Source: Pseudogymnoascus destructans
Taxonomy: Eukaryota; Ascomycota; Leotiomycetes; Thelebolales; Thelebolaceae
Direction of reading: 5' to 3'
Assembly: GCF_001641265.1 (NCBI RefSeq)
Contig: NW_020167524.1
Span: 186,001-250,000 of the forward strand
DNA length: 64,000 bases
Positions 54,279-64,000 of this stretch are shown in pieces. The position numbers and the translations under genes were made by a program. Under the pieces are notes generated by a model, which worked only from the letters and a program-made list of their open reading frames with translations, searched no databases and had not been told where the DNA came from. The stretch's first letter is position 1. Every line of letters starts with the position of its first letter.

Positions 54279-55382
54279 GTGTTGTTGTTGGGTTCGGTTT
54301 TGGGAGTGCGGTTTTTTTGGGACGGATGGGGATGAGGAATGGGGGAAATGGGGGGGGGGAGGGGGAAGTTGATACCCTGACTAACTATAGATGAGACGGG
54401 ACTGGCTCGACGCCATGGATTTTCCTTTACGTTTACCTTTTTACTTCTGTTGTGGTCGTTTTTTTTGTACAATGTTTGTACTTCTTGCCTTTTTTTCGGC
54501 TGGTCTTTTTGGATTGGATGGATGGGGGTGGGGGGTTGGATGGATGGGGAGAAGGGGAGGTAGAAATGGAAGTGTACAACCATATAATATATCGTCACGC
54601 ATTCTACTACTATTCTACGTGATCGAGCCATGCCTACAAACTTCCCCAAGCCGTAACACCCATTCGTATGCACTTTTAAACGCGCTTGTACCGGTTCATA
54701 TGTATTGGGACTGTGTGGGTGTATGTATGTGTTTGTTTACATCCAACACGGACATCCCATCTTATTCGCCGTACTTCTACTACAGCACCACACCGCAGAC
54801 CTCTCTCTCTGCTCTCTCTCTCTCTGCTCTCTCTCTCTCTGCTCTCTCTCTCTCTGCTCTCTCTCTCTCTGCTCTTTCTCTCTCTGCTCTCTCTCTCTCT
54901 GCTCTCTCTCTCTCTGCTCTCTCTCTCTCTGCTCTTTCTCTCTCTGTTCTCTCTCTCTCCCCTCTTGGTCGTACAACCGGCCCATCTGCCCTTCCTTTCT
55001 TTCCAACAACCTACAACACTCCACAAGGAATTATACTGATGGAAGTATTATATATACAAAAAACCACCCTGCCATCCTTCATACACACACAACTTGCCTT
55101 CCAAACTCAACACAGCCCACACAATTCGCACCCAACACAAGAAAACAAAGGGATACAAGAGAAGCGAAAACAAGAACCGGTCCAGAAGCATCTCTCTCTC
55201 TCAAAAAGAAAAGGACAAAAGAAAGGTAAGAGGTAAAGAAATGAGGGGACGTAGAGCCAGCCAGCACGAACACACACCCAATTAGGCAGCGTACCCAACA
55301 CAACACAACACGCAGAACTCAACATCCACCCCTCTCAACACCCACTCAAACTACCACCTTGAACAAACAGCGGCATCGGGTT
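54279..55382. repeat. convergent intergenic region with a 15-bp CT minisatellite
   Basis: The interval separates the ends of ERF2 (+) and palI (-). Ten 15-bp units of GCTCTCTCTCTCTCT run from 54811 to 54960 with a few C-to-T changes. Frames across it (repeating SLSA or RERE) are artefacts of the repeat. No gene is seen. Confidence 0.75.
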
Positions 55383-57637
55383 TCACATCCGTCCGCCAGG
55401 AACGGCGAAGTCGGCGTTGGAATCCAACACATTCCTCCTCCCCTGCTGCTGCCCCCCACTGTTACCACCACCCCGCCGTTGTCCCTCGCTGCGTTCACTC
55501 CCAACCGGACTTCCCATCCTCCCCCCAGGTCCTCCTCCCATACCTCCTCCGGCGGGGCTACCAGCACCCATCCTCCCCCCCCCGGGCATCAACGGCGCTG
55601 GTACCATTCCCGGTCCTGGCCCACCTGCACCAGCTCCTCCACCACCCCCTCCATGGCTGCTAGCCAACCCAACAGTATGCGGTGACGGCGGCGAGAAGCG
55701 TGGATCAACATCCTCATAATAACTCCTCTCAGACTGCTGCAACAGATGCGCGCGCGGAACGGGGTGGAGTCCCGTGGTTCCCGCGGTTAGAGGGGAGGAA
55801 GCGCGGGGCCCGCCTGAGGGCCAGTTTTGGCGGGGGGGGATGTATCTGCCTTCTGTTAGACCCCTTTCTTTGTGCAACACTCCCACCCACCTTGGGAAAG
55901 GGGGGAGAAAAAGAAGGGGAAAGAACTTACTCATCAACGCTGTACTTGCTACCGTCGCTGATGACACCCCTTTGCTGCTGTAACCCAACCATCCCCGCTA
56001 CATCTCCGTCGCTGTCGCGTAGGCCCCATCCATAGCCACCGGGCGGGTGGAGGCCGGGACTGCGGCTGCCGGTTGTGGCGTCCATCTCGATTGCTTGTCC
56101 CACCGGGCCCATACCCATTCCATCCATAGGCGGTGGACTCTCCGCGCGCGCGAGACTCTCTGGTCGTCCTCTGCCTGGTCCGCCGTATCCAGAGGAATTC
56201 AGGGACTGTTGGGATTGATCAAATCCATACCCGTTGTTGGGTGGGGAGACGGAACGCTGGGGACCGCCGCCGCCGCCGCCGCGGTTGTTGTATCCGCCGG
56301 GGTAGTTGGGGGGAGGGCCGCGACCACCGCGCATTCCGCCTGGTCCTGGGCCGTAACCGGGACCACCACCAGGACCTCCGCCATATCCACCACGACCGTA
56401 CCCTGGACCACCTCCACGGCCGCGGAATGAACCTTGTGGACCGCCGCGTCCGCGGTAGCCGCCGGGACCGAATTGGTTTCTCGGGTCGGGATTACGCATC
56501 CCGGCTTGTGGTGGGATGATATTCCCATACTGATCCCGTTGCAGTGGTCCTCCGTAGCCGTGGTTCCCAGGCATAGGTGGTGGGGGTCCGTATCTGTCTT
56601 CAGGGCGTCCGGAGATGGAAGATGGCATAGTCTCCGGGGAGCGGTTAGGCGTGAGCGAGGTGAGTGGTACGCGATCATCGTCTGCTTGAGCTGCGGCGCG
56701 AGCATCTGCGTTGGCCTGGGCGGACTCGAAGGTTGCGAATGAAGGGAGCTTATCCCCGTTCTCCCCCGTGACGGAGGAGGATGCGATAGTTGGTGCTGTG
56801 ATGGGAGCTGGTAGGGGTCCTGTCGCAGCCTGGCGATTATAAAAGTTCTCCCCATTCATCTCCGCATTCTCCGCAATACGGCGCTTTCTTGCCTTCCTTG
56901 AGACGAGGGTACGTCGCATAGCGCACGACACAATCCCCGAAGCAGCGATGAGTATCGTAGCAGCCAGCACGATGTACGACCCCCAAGCAATGTGCGGTAC
57001 GAAGAGGAGGACGTCGATGAGGAAGGAGAGGAGGGCGATGATGAGGGTGAGGATGGAGAGGATGAAGATGCCGAGGAGGTAGCGGGGGGAGTGGGAGGGG
57101 GAGTGGAAGTGCGAGACTATGGCGAGGATGAACATGATTAGGGTGAAGAAGGCGGCGATGGGGTGGACGATGAGGATGGAGGAGAGGGTGGAGCGGGTGG
57201 CGGGGTCGAGGTTGAAGTTGCCTTTGGCGTTGGGGAGGACGGCTGGGGGGGGGGTGGTTGTGTTAGTTAGTGTTGTGTGGAGGGAAGGGGGGAATTGTAG
57301 GTATCGGGGGAGTCTGGGGGGGGGGTTGAAATGAAGAGGTGTGGTTATCGCTGGAGAGAATTGGGTATGAAGAGAGCGTCGCAGCGAGCCCACCATAGAC
57401 TCCTCTACTCTGCGACCAGAACCAGGACAGAAAGGTATACGCACAAGGATTATATCCCACCTCCATCTTACTACATCCTCCACCCGCCTTGCAGTACCCA
57501 AAAACGCCATAGCTAATACCGTCAAACTCGCCCAACACAATCGGCTTCACAAGCGGCACCGAGATGACGGAGATGAGGAGCAGCACGAAGGCCGCGAAGA
57601 GGAGGATGGTCAGCGGCGTCGCGGGGCGCAACATCAT
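55383..57637 (-). CDS. RIM9: pH-response regulator palI/Rim9
   Basis: Exons 57637-57445, 57242-55931 and 55845-55383 give 655 residues. The first 215 residues form a four-span SUR7/PalI membrane protein: PATPLTILLFAAFVLLLISV, a GYCKAGGGCSKMEVGYNPSV extracellular loop, IVHPIAAFFTLIMFILAI, LLGIFILSILTLIIALLSFL and AWGSYIVLAATILIAASGIV. PalI helps place the PalH sensor at the plasma membrane in ambient-pH signalling. The long cytosolic tail is Gly/Arg/Pro-rich (YRGRGGPQGSFRGRGG, GYGRGGYGGG). The third exon starts at an acceptor giving SVDEYIPPRQNWPSGGPR, the only phase that keeps the ERSYYEDVDPRFSPPSPHTV end. Confidence 0.9.
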
Positions 57638-58318
57638 GGTGTGCGACGCGCTGCTGCGGTATGGGCGGTAGCGACGGCGGTGCTTCGAGGGCGCGTCGCT
57701 GCGCGGGGAGATGTGAGGACTGACGGCAAGCAGAGCACCGTCGGGGTGGTGGTGACTTGGGAGAGGCGGCGGCGGCGGCGGCGGGAGGCGGAGGCTATGA
57801 GGCGTGCATGAAAGGCGATGGATGGGGTGGTAGTGAATGGGTGGAGGGGTCGAGGGGTCGAGGGGTCGAGGGGTCGAGGGGTCGAGGGGTCGAGAAGTGA
57901 GGGTGGAATGCGAATAGAAAATAGCTCGTAGTTGGTCGTTATTGGGGGGATTTCGGGGATGGGGTCAATTGGAAGAATGTGGATGGATTCGCGATTAATC
58001 ATTGGGAGATTAGGAAGGGGAGGGGGATGTGGGGGGGATGGTTGAGATATGTCACTATGCGGCAATTTCTGCCCAGAGGTACTTGGCCCCGTTGGCCGAG
58101 ACACGTCGCCCTGCAAATCGCAATCTGTTGCCAAGAGACATTGCGCGCCAACACGCTTAAAAGTTTTGGCGCTTAAAGTTTAGGCGCTTAACCCATATCA
58201 CGGCATAACGTTAAGCCTCGCCGAGATAAACAAACTTTCCCAAACCCACCTTGCACCCTGCCTTACAAATACCAATATCGTTTCTCTCTCTCTTCCCCTG
58301 GGGGTTTTCGCAGCGGCC
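57638..58318. promoter_or_regulatory. divergent promoter region with an 8-bp tandem repeat
   Basis: Six or so copies of GGGGTCGA lie at 57845-57894, upstream of palI. A palindromic cluster of GGCGCTTAA and its variants occurs at 58163-58195 before the MCP2-like gene. No extra gene is seen. Confidence 0.6.
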
Positions 58319-60219
58319 ATGCTTCGGCACCCTGCTTCTCGGAGCCCACGATGTCTGAGCTCATCAGCCCGGCCTGCGCTCCGCTCTCCGATCCTTCCGC
58401 GGTCCACCACCAACCCACACTCGCTCCTCCCACCACGCTCCCTCATCCCCCACCGCTCCGCCCACTCCTCCCAATTTCAGCCCTTCGTTCCCCCCTCCCC
58501 CGCCTCCCTCGGCCGCGCCCGCCCCGCAAAACACTATCCCCGCACCTCCCGCTGGGTCCGCCGCCTGCTCTGCACCTCCGCAGCCCTCGGCACCCTCTAC
58601 CTCGTCGACGTCAACCTGTACGCCTCCTCGCTCACCCGGTCCCTCCGCACATTCAGCCTCGGCCTTCTCGTGGCAATAGACTATAAACTCAATTTCCGCG
58701 CCTCGCCCCTCTTTGGCGGCACAATCGCAGACCTACACCGTCGCAGCGCAGAGCGGCTCTTCGACCTTCTCCGCTCCAATGGCGGGCTGTACCTCAAGAT
58801 TGGCCAGGCAATCGCTATGCAGAGCGCCATTATGCCGCCGGAGTTCCAGAAGATGTTTGCGCGCATGTTCGACGACGCGCCGCAGAATGATTGGGAGGAT
58901 GTGAAGCGTGTGATCCGTGAGGATTTTGGGAAGAGCCCCGAGGAGGTGTTTGGTGTTAGCTTCAGAGGCGAGGAGGGCAAGGGCGTTATGGAGAAGGTAG
59001 CGCGTGCGTCTGCGTCCGTGGCGCAGGTACATTGGGCTAGGTTGCCAGATGGACGTGAGGTAGCCATCAAAGTCCAGAAGCGTGAGATTGCACAGCAAGT
59101 CGGCTGGGACTTATGGGCATTCAAGTAAGTCCAACCCACCCCCCCCCCCCCTTTTCCAACCCCAGCTAACCCCGCAGGGTCATGATGAAAACCTACACCT
59201 ACTGGTTCGACCTCCCCATGTACTCCCTCGTCCCCTACATCTCCTCCCGCCTCCTCCTCGAATGCGACTTCCAAGTCGAAGCCGCCAACGCCCAACAAAT
59301 GACCGCCCTCATCGCCGCCGAGCCCCGCCTCCGCAACCGCGTCTACATCCCCACCGTCTACCCGGAACTATCCTCCAAACGCGTCATGACAGCCGAATGG
59401 ATCGAAGGCGTCCGACTCTGGGACAAACCCGCCATAACCTCCCCCTGGCGCGGCCCCTCCACCGGCTCCCCCGGCGTCACCACTCCCCTATCCTCCTCCC
59501 CCACAACCACCCCACCCAATTCCAACTCCCCCCCCCGCTCCTCCTCCTCGCCAATCCCCTCCCTAAAACCCGACCGCACAACCCAGCTTCTGGGACCCCG
59601 CTCCACCTCCGGCCTCGGCCTCTCCCTCAAAGAAGTAATGACCATAATGCTCGACCTCTTCTCCGCCCAAACCTTCCTCTGGGGCCTCATCCACTGCGAC
59701 CCGCACCCCGGCAACATCCTCCTCCGCCGCCTGCCCTCGGGGAACGCACAGCTCGTCCTCCTCGATCACGGCCTGTACGTCGCGCTCGAGCCGGGGTTTA
59801 GGCTGCAGTATGCGAAGTTCTGGCGCGCGTTGCTGGCGTTCGATAATGATACCCTTAAAGAGATTACGGCTGAATGGGGCGTGAAGCAACCGGATCTTTT
59901 TGCGTCCGCTACGCTTATGAAGCCATACACAGGTGGTGATCAGTCCACCGCTCGCGCGCTGACGAAATCCCTCGAGGGCGCTACGCCAGGGGAACGGCAC
60001 TACGCGGCGCAAAACCGGATGCGCGCCGGCATCCGCGCGGTGCTCTCCGACGAGACGAAATGGCCGCGCGAACTCGTCTTCCTAGCCAGAAACATGCGCA
60101 TCGTGCAGGGGAACAACCAGTTCCTCGGTTCTCCAGTCAATCGCGTACGGATTATGGGGATGTGGGCCAGTGAGGCGGTTGCGGAGGAGGGGGAGGGCGG
60201 GGGTGGTGGGGGCATCTGA
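58319..60219 (+). CDS. MCP2: ABC1/ADCK-family mitochondrial protein, Mcp2/Cqd2 type
   Basis: Exons 58319-59124 and 59178-60219 (GTAAGT, CTAACCCCGCAG) give 615 residues. An Arg/Ser-rich presequence precedes one membrane span (LLCTSAALGTLYLVDVNLYA). The atypical kinase domain has the family motif GGLYLKIGQAIAMQ near residue 155, an Ala-rich loop ARASASVAQVHWARL, lysine VAIKVQKRE, the catalytic-loop HCDPHPGNILL and the metal-binding LLDHGLY. The family lacks ordinary protein kinase activity and handles lipids or coenzyme Q; Mcp2/Cqd2 balances CoQ in yeast mitochondria. A Ser/Pro-rich insert (about residues 370-430) sits in the middle of the domain. The C-terminus is Gly-rich. Confidence 0.9.
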
Positions 60220-60724
60220 GGTTTAGACTTGGGGTGGCGGGGAGTGATCTCGCGTGGTGGGTTTCGAGGGGACGGCAGCTGGTGTGGGGGGGTGGGGGGA
60301 TGGAGGAGGAGCTGGAGAGGGGGATGAGGGGGGTGGCGGGGGATGCGTTGGGGGTTGAGGTTGGGGAGGTTGAGGGGGGGATTTTTGGTGGGTAAGGGAT
60401 AGGAGATGAGGTGTGTTGGATTGGAGTAGATTGGAGTGTGGATGCATATAGCGTGGGGTTTGGCGTTTGAAGGTGTTCCCGCTCACTCGGTTGGATAGAT
60501 TGTAGATATGTAGATAGAATGTACAATACTCTACCCTCTCTGCATCCATCGCCGACGATGGTTCATAGTAGGAAGTGTTCTATGACCCTTGTCGTACCTG
60601 TCTCACACCTGTGATATAGAAGCAGCGTCTACACATCCGCGCTGGTCACTTACGCGCTTGTCGCCGAGCGTACGGTTATATTCTAAATTCGAGGGCAGCA
60701 CCTTGTACTTGATGCGTGCCAGTC
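60220..60724. other. intergenic, G-rich low complexity
   Basis: GGGGGTGGGGGG-type text follows the MCP2 stop. No gene is recognised; the last part may be the old promoter of the kinase-like pseudogene. Confidence 0.45.
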
Positions 60725-61758
60725 ATGCCTCTCTCCCCCAACCAAATAATCAAAGGCGCCCTCGCCTCCTACCGCCTCCTGCACCCCCTAAAAGGCAGCA
60801 CCATTTTCAAAGCCGAGATCCTACCCCCCCCCATAATCTCGCTCAGCGATGGTCCGTCCCTTATCCCATCCTACCGTTTAAATCCAATCTAACATAGTAT
60901 CTACGTATCAGGGCCGTCGTGAAAACCGCAACCGCCCCCCTCGAACGGTCCGCCCTGAGTTCGTGGCTAAAAGCCCCTTTATCCGCTCCCTGCACGAGGG
61001 GGTGGGGGACATGGAAAGTCTCAGCGCCGCTCCTGTCGTCGGTGTGACCCTGAGTAGATGGACACTGAGCTCCGCCTCATCCCATCGCGTGCCTTTATTG
61101 AAGGTAGATGTGAATCCGAATAATATCTTGGTTTCTGGACTTGATGGGAAGCGGCGGGTTTGGGTTGGGGACGGGACGGGGCTACTGGGTGCGTTTAGTG
61201 AATCCAGAGGGATTTAATGGACAGCGCCTACAGTCGCTCCCATGTCGCGCCCCAGAGGTCTGGATGAACCAGGGCGTCCACCATGCCTCAGACATCTGGT
61301 CTCTCGGTGTTACAGTACGTTTCCTTACCACATACTAGTAGCATTAACCAGCTAACCCCCCCTTCACCAGCTTGTGCACTGGCTAATGGAAAGTCGATCT
61401 TCGGAGCGCGAGATAAGCGGGTTGAAGGTCTCACAGAAGTATATTGCATTGCCAAACTAGAGCGCCTTGTTGGACCCCTCGGGGCTCTGCCGGGGGGTTT
61501 ATCGGCTGAGGCTAGGGAGGAGTTTAGGATGGCGGATTTGTTGAGGGATATGGATATGCCGCTGCCGGGGAGGAGTTTAGGATGGCGGATTTGTTGAGGG
61601 ATATGGATATGCCGCTGCCGGGGAGGGGGAAGGTGATTGATGTGCGGCCTCTGCGCGAGGAGCTTGAAAGGCTTCGAGCTCCAGTGGTTCCGCCGGCACT
61701 AATCGATTTTATCGAGTCGCTGATCGTAGTAGATATGGAGAAGGCCGATCGCCCCTGA
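60725..61758 (+). pseudogene. decayed protein-kinase-like gene, copy B
   Basis: The first exon reads MPLSPNQIIKGALASYRLLH and GSTIFKAEILPPPIISLSD, then a GTCCGT donor. Later pieces are VVKTATAPLERSALSSWL, GDMESLSAAPVVGVTL, the damaged catalytic-loop VDVNPNNILVSGLDGK (HTDIKPNN expected), LPCRAPEVWMNQGVHHASDI (APE and DIWSLG motifs) and RPLREELERLRAPVVP, ending KADRP. Compared with the copy at 34.6 kb, two deletions (16 and about 39 bases) lie near 61048 and 61091. A 53-bp tandem duplication (61521-61573, 61574-61626) adds a frameshift. No continuous frame remains. Confidence 0.8.
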
Positions 61759-62168
61759 TGTGTTGGGGCATCCTTATTGGGATATTAACCTCGAATCTAA
61801 AAATGAGAGTTAATAGGAGTTTTCTTGTGGCTAACTGGTTTTAGTTGCCTTGAAGAGGAATACTAACATTTACAGGCTACGTAGACGTTGCTGCAAGTAT
61901 CACCGGCCTTCGTATTCACAAGTTAGGGTCATATGTAATATAGAACAATCTCATCCATTTCTTGGCTTCCAGGCCTCTCTAATTATGTATGAACGTATGA
62001 AAAATGGGTATCGCTTCACGCCCTCGCGCGCTGTATTACAAATCTACAGGGTATATACATCCGCTCTGTCGCAAAGGAGCAAAGAACCCGAATGGCTAAA
62101 GTAGAACCCCCCCAAAAAAGACCCAAAAAAAACAAAACTATGAAAACAAAGCTACACAGCGGCGATTT
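61759..62168. other. intergenic, no gene seen
   Basis: AT-rich spacer between the kinase-like pseudogene and the convergent right-edge gene. Confidence 0.45.
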
Positions 62169-64000
62169 TTATAGGCCCTCCTCGATCCACGGCCTCCACT
62201 CATCCCCCGGGAAACTCGTAGCGCTCATCTTCACCTTCGGTCCCTCCTCCTCCTCCTCCTGAAGAACACCCCCAACCATCGTGCCATTTACCCTCCTCAC
62301 CGTCGCGTCCTCAACTACTATCATCCCCTCACGCGAGTCATCATAGATCTTCTCCTCATGATCAGGCATAATCCTCGACACCCTCCTCTCCGTCGCCGCC
62401 GCCGCCGCGGCCGCCGCAGCCGCACCGGGCGCGCCAACAGCCGGGCTTCCACGGTCACTACTCGACATCTTACTAACCGCACTCGTAATCGTATCACTCC
62501 TCTCCAACGGCTTCTGCGGCCCCGCCACCACCGGCGGTGTACCTGCATTCATACGCCCATTATCTGTAGCCTTCGGCATCGGACTAGGCGACTGACTCTG
62601 CGCCTGGGATTTCACCCTACTCTCCGCGCTAGCGGGGGGCACGCTCTTCGACGGCGGCGCAGGGGCAATAAATGTATTCTCCCTCGTCGGCGGCATAACC
62701 ACCCCCGCCGCCTCAGCACGCATCACCGCCTCAGCACGCATCACTACCTCCGCCGCAATCCTCGCATCCTCCGCCTCTCTAAGCGCCTCAGCCGCCTGCC
62801 TGCCCCTCTCGCGCTTCATCTCCTCCTCACCCGGCAAGCGCAACTGATACGGGGCCTGCTGTCCGAACTGTCCTCTTGCCGGGGAGCGCGCGAGTAGATC
62901 CTCGCTGCTTAGACGGCGGCGAGCTGTTTTCTCGGGGCTGAGGAATGGGACGGAGGCGGGGGGGTTCCACTCCTCGTCCTTTTTGGCTTGGAGCGCGGCT
63001 TGGACGGCGGCGTCTTGAGCGGCCCATTTGGAGGAGTAGTTCATGGCGGGCGCGTTGGGACGGCCAGGGTACTCTTCGATCATGTGAGGGGGAGGCGCGC
63101 GCGCGCGGGGCCGGGTTGGGGCTGGTTGAGGCCCCGGGGGTCGTACCCGGTGGGGCGAGGGTGCCTTCGCCGCGGACGAGGGCGTAGGCGCCGGGGATGG
63201 GAGGGGTGGCGTAGTATTGCTGTTGCAGTGGTTGTTGGCCCATGGGTGCAATGTTGTAGTTTTGTGGTGGGGGGGTTTGCTGCGCGGGAGGGGCTTGCTG
63301 GTTGTTGTTTGATGAGTTGTCTGCCATGGCGGAGCTTCGGCGCCCACCGAGGAGTGAGCTGAAGAGGCCCTTCTTGGCTTTGGCTGGCGCGGGTGCGACT
63401 GCTGAAGCAGTGGGGGGTGGTGACGAGGTCTGCTGCGACATGGCTGGAGACTGGACCCGATGCACCTGCTGGAATCCTTGAGAATGCATTGGGGGAGGCG
63501 TGTACATTTGTTGCTGTTGCTGTTGGTTCATATACATCTGCTGCTGCTGCGCCTGAGAGTTCTGCAGATGCTGGATGGGAGGCGTCTGGTACACTCCCTG
63601 GTGCTGTTGACCTGGCACCGTATTAAAAGTCGGCTGCCTTTGAATGGGAGGCGGTTGGCGTTGAAACGGCAGCTGGTGTATATCCTCTGGTAGATACGCG
63701 ATCTGGCTAGGAGGTGTCACTTTCTGCTGGACCATAGATCGTTCCTGGCCCTGCGCCTGTGCTACTACTGGGCGGTTTACGATGAGTGACTTATCCTCCG
63801 GGTGCTGTCCAGGCAGGGTCTCAATTGGCTGAGTAGTGCGGCGACGTAGACGATCTTCAGGGTCGGGACCCAAGATCACACTTGCACGGCGGTCTGCATC
63901 GGCAGTTGGCCTTGGAGTTGACTCTCTAGAGGTCGTAGAAGCAACTGGAGCCTGCTGCTGTGAGTTCGGCATACGAGGCAGTGTAGGTTGACCTCCAGGG
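62169..64000 (-). CDS. Pro/Gln-rich protein of unknown function, 5' end beyond the window
   Basis: The frame is open at the right edge (PGGQPTLPRMPNSQQQ) and ends at 62169 with PGDEWRPWIEEGL, so the start lies outside. The N-terminal part reads RRASVILGPDPEDRLRRRTT and has poly-Gln runs (MYMNQQQQQQMY). The middle holds AKKGLFSSLLGGRRSSAM. The C-terminal part reads HMIEEYPGRPNAPAMNYSSK, WAAQDAAVQAALQAKKDEEW, a charged helix EEEMKRERGRQAAEALREAE and an Ala run. The two halves are in different frames, changing near 63090-63140 where the DNA is CGCGCGCGCG and C-rich. No intron of plausible length bridges it, so a real or artefactual frameshift is likely. No known domain is recognised. Confidence 0.65.

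Noticed and set aside
54391..55236. A 281-residue plus-strand protein with SALSL repeats
   Set aside because: Most of it is the CT minisatellite read in frame. It sits between convergent gene ends, with no homology-like segments.
1..64000. CRISPR arrays, bacterial-type defence systems, rRNA genes or a secondary-metabolite cluster
   Set aside because: No regularly spaced repeats with unique spacers, no rRNA core, and no PKS, NRPS or terpene synthase motifs were seen. The sequence is eukaryotic throughout.

Overview
The window looks like a filamentous ascomycete chromosome segment. Genes carry short introns (about 45-100 bp) with CTAAC-type branch points, and nearly all the proteins are fungal. 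The mating-type layout (an alpha-box gene plus an HMG gene beside SLA2) suggests a Leotiomycete. A Pseudogymnoascus-like fungus would fit, but that is inference from gene content, not a species identification. All gene models were spliced by eye from donor, acceptor and branch signals and reading phase; exon coordinates are given in the entries.

Region 1 (1-8792) is a MAT1-1 type mating-type locus. It holds a divergent HMG-box gene (minus), an unrecognised cysteine-containing gene (plus), the alpha-box gene MAT1-1-1 (plus) and the classical flank gene SLA2 (minus). APN2, the usual other flank, is not in the window.

Region 2 (9262-22317) is conserved housekeeping: an NVJ2/TEX2-like SMP lipid-transfer protein, REV3 (DNA polymerase zeta), the splicing factor SLU7, and a divergent ribosomal-protein pair, RPS9 (uS4) and RPL21 (eL21), sharing 260 bp of promoter.

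Region 3 (22318-32040) is a decayed, repeat-rich island. It contains a multiply frameshifted host gene with a perfect 32-bp-arm palindrome, and a Tc1-type transposon that was hit by solo LTRs and then split by an inversion of about 1.55 kb. It also has a Cys-rich gene truncated by a dispersed LTR-like repeat, a gypsy-type gag remnant with its 3' LTR, and a pogo/Fot-type transposase tail. No intact element was found.

Region 4 (32283-49598) is again gene-dense: SEC2, SNX3, a RIM2-type mitochondrial carrier, PMT1, SF3A1/PRP21, a small mitochondrial membrane protein and an ASH1-type H3K36 methyltransferase. A kinase-like gene fragment follows SEC2. Region 5 (49600-51860) carries a 55-bp-arm inverted repeat and another copy of the dispersed repeat.

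Region 6 (52335-64000) holds an ERF2-type DHHC palmitoyltransferase, palI/RIM9 (pH signalling), an ABC1/MCP2-type mitochondrial protein, a decayed kinase-like gene paralogous to the fragment at 34.6 kb, and a Pro/Gln-rich gene running off the right edge. The genes are functionally independent, except for the mating-type genes and SLA2, which form a recognised locus, and the coexpressed ribosomal pair.
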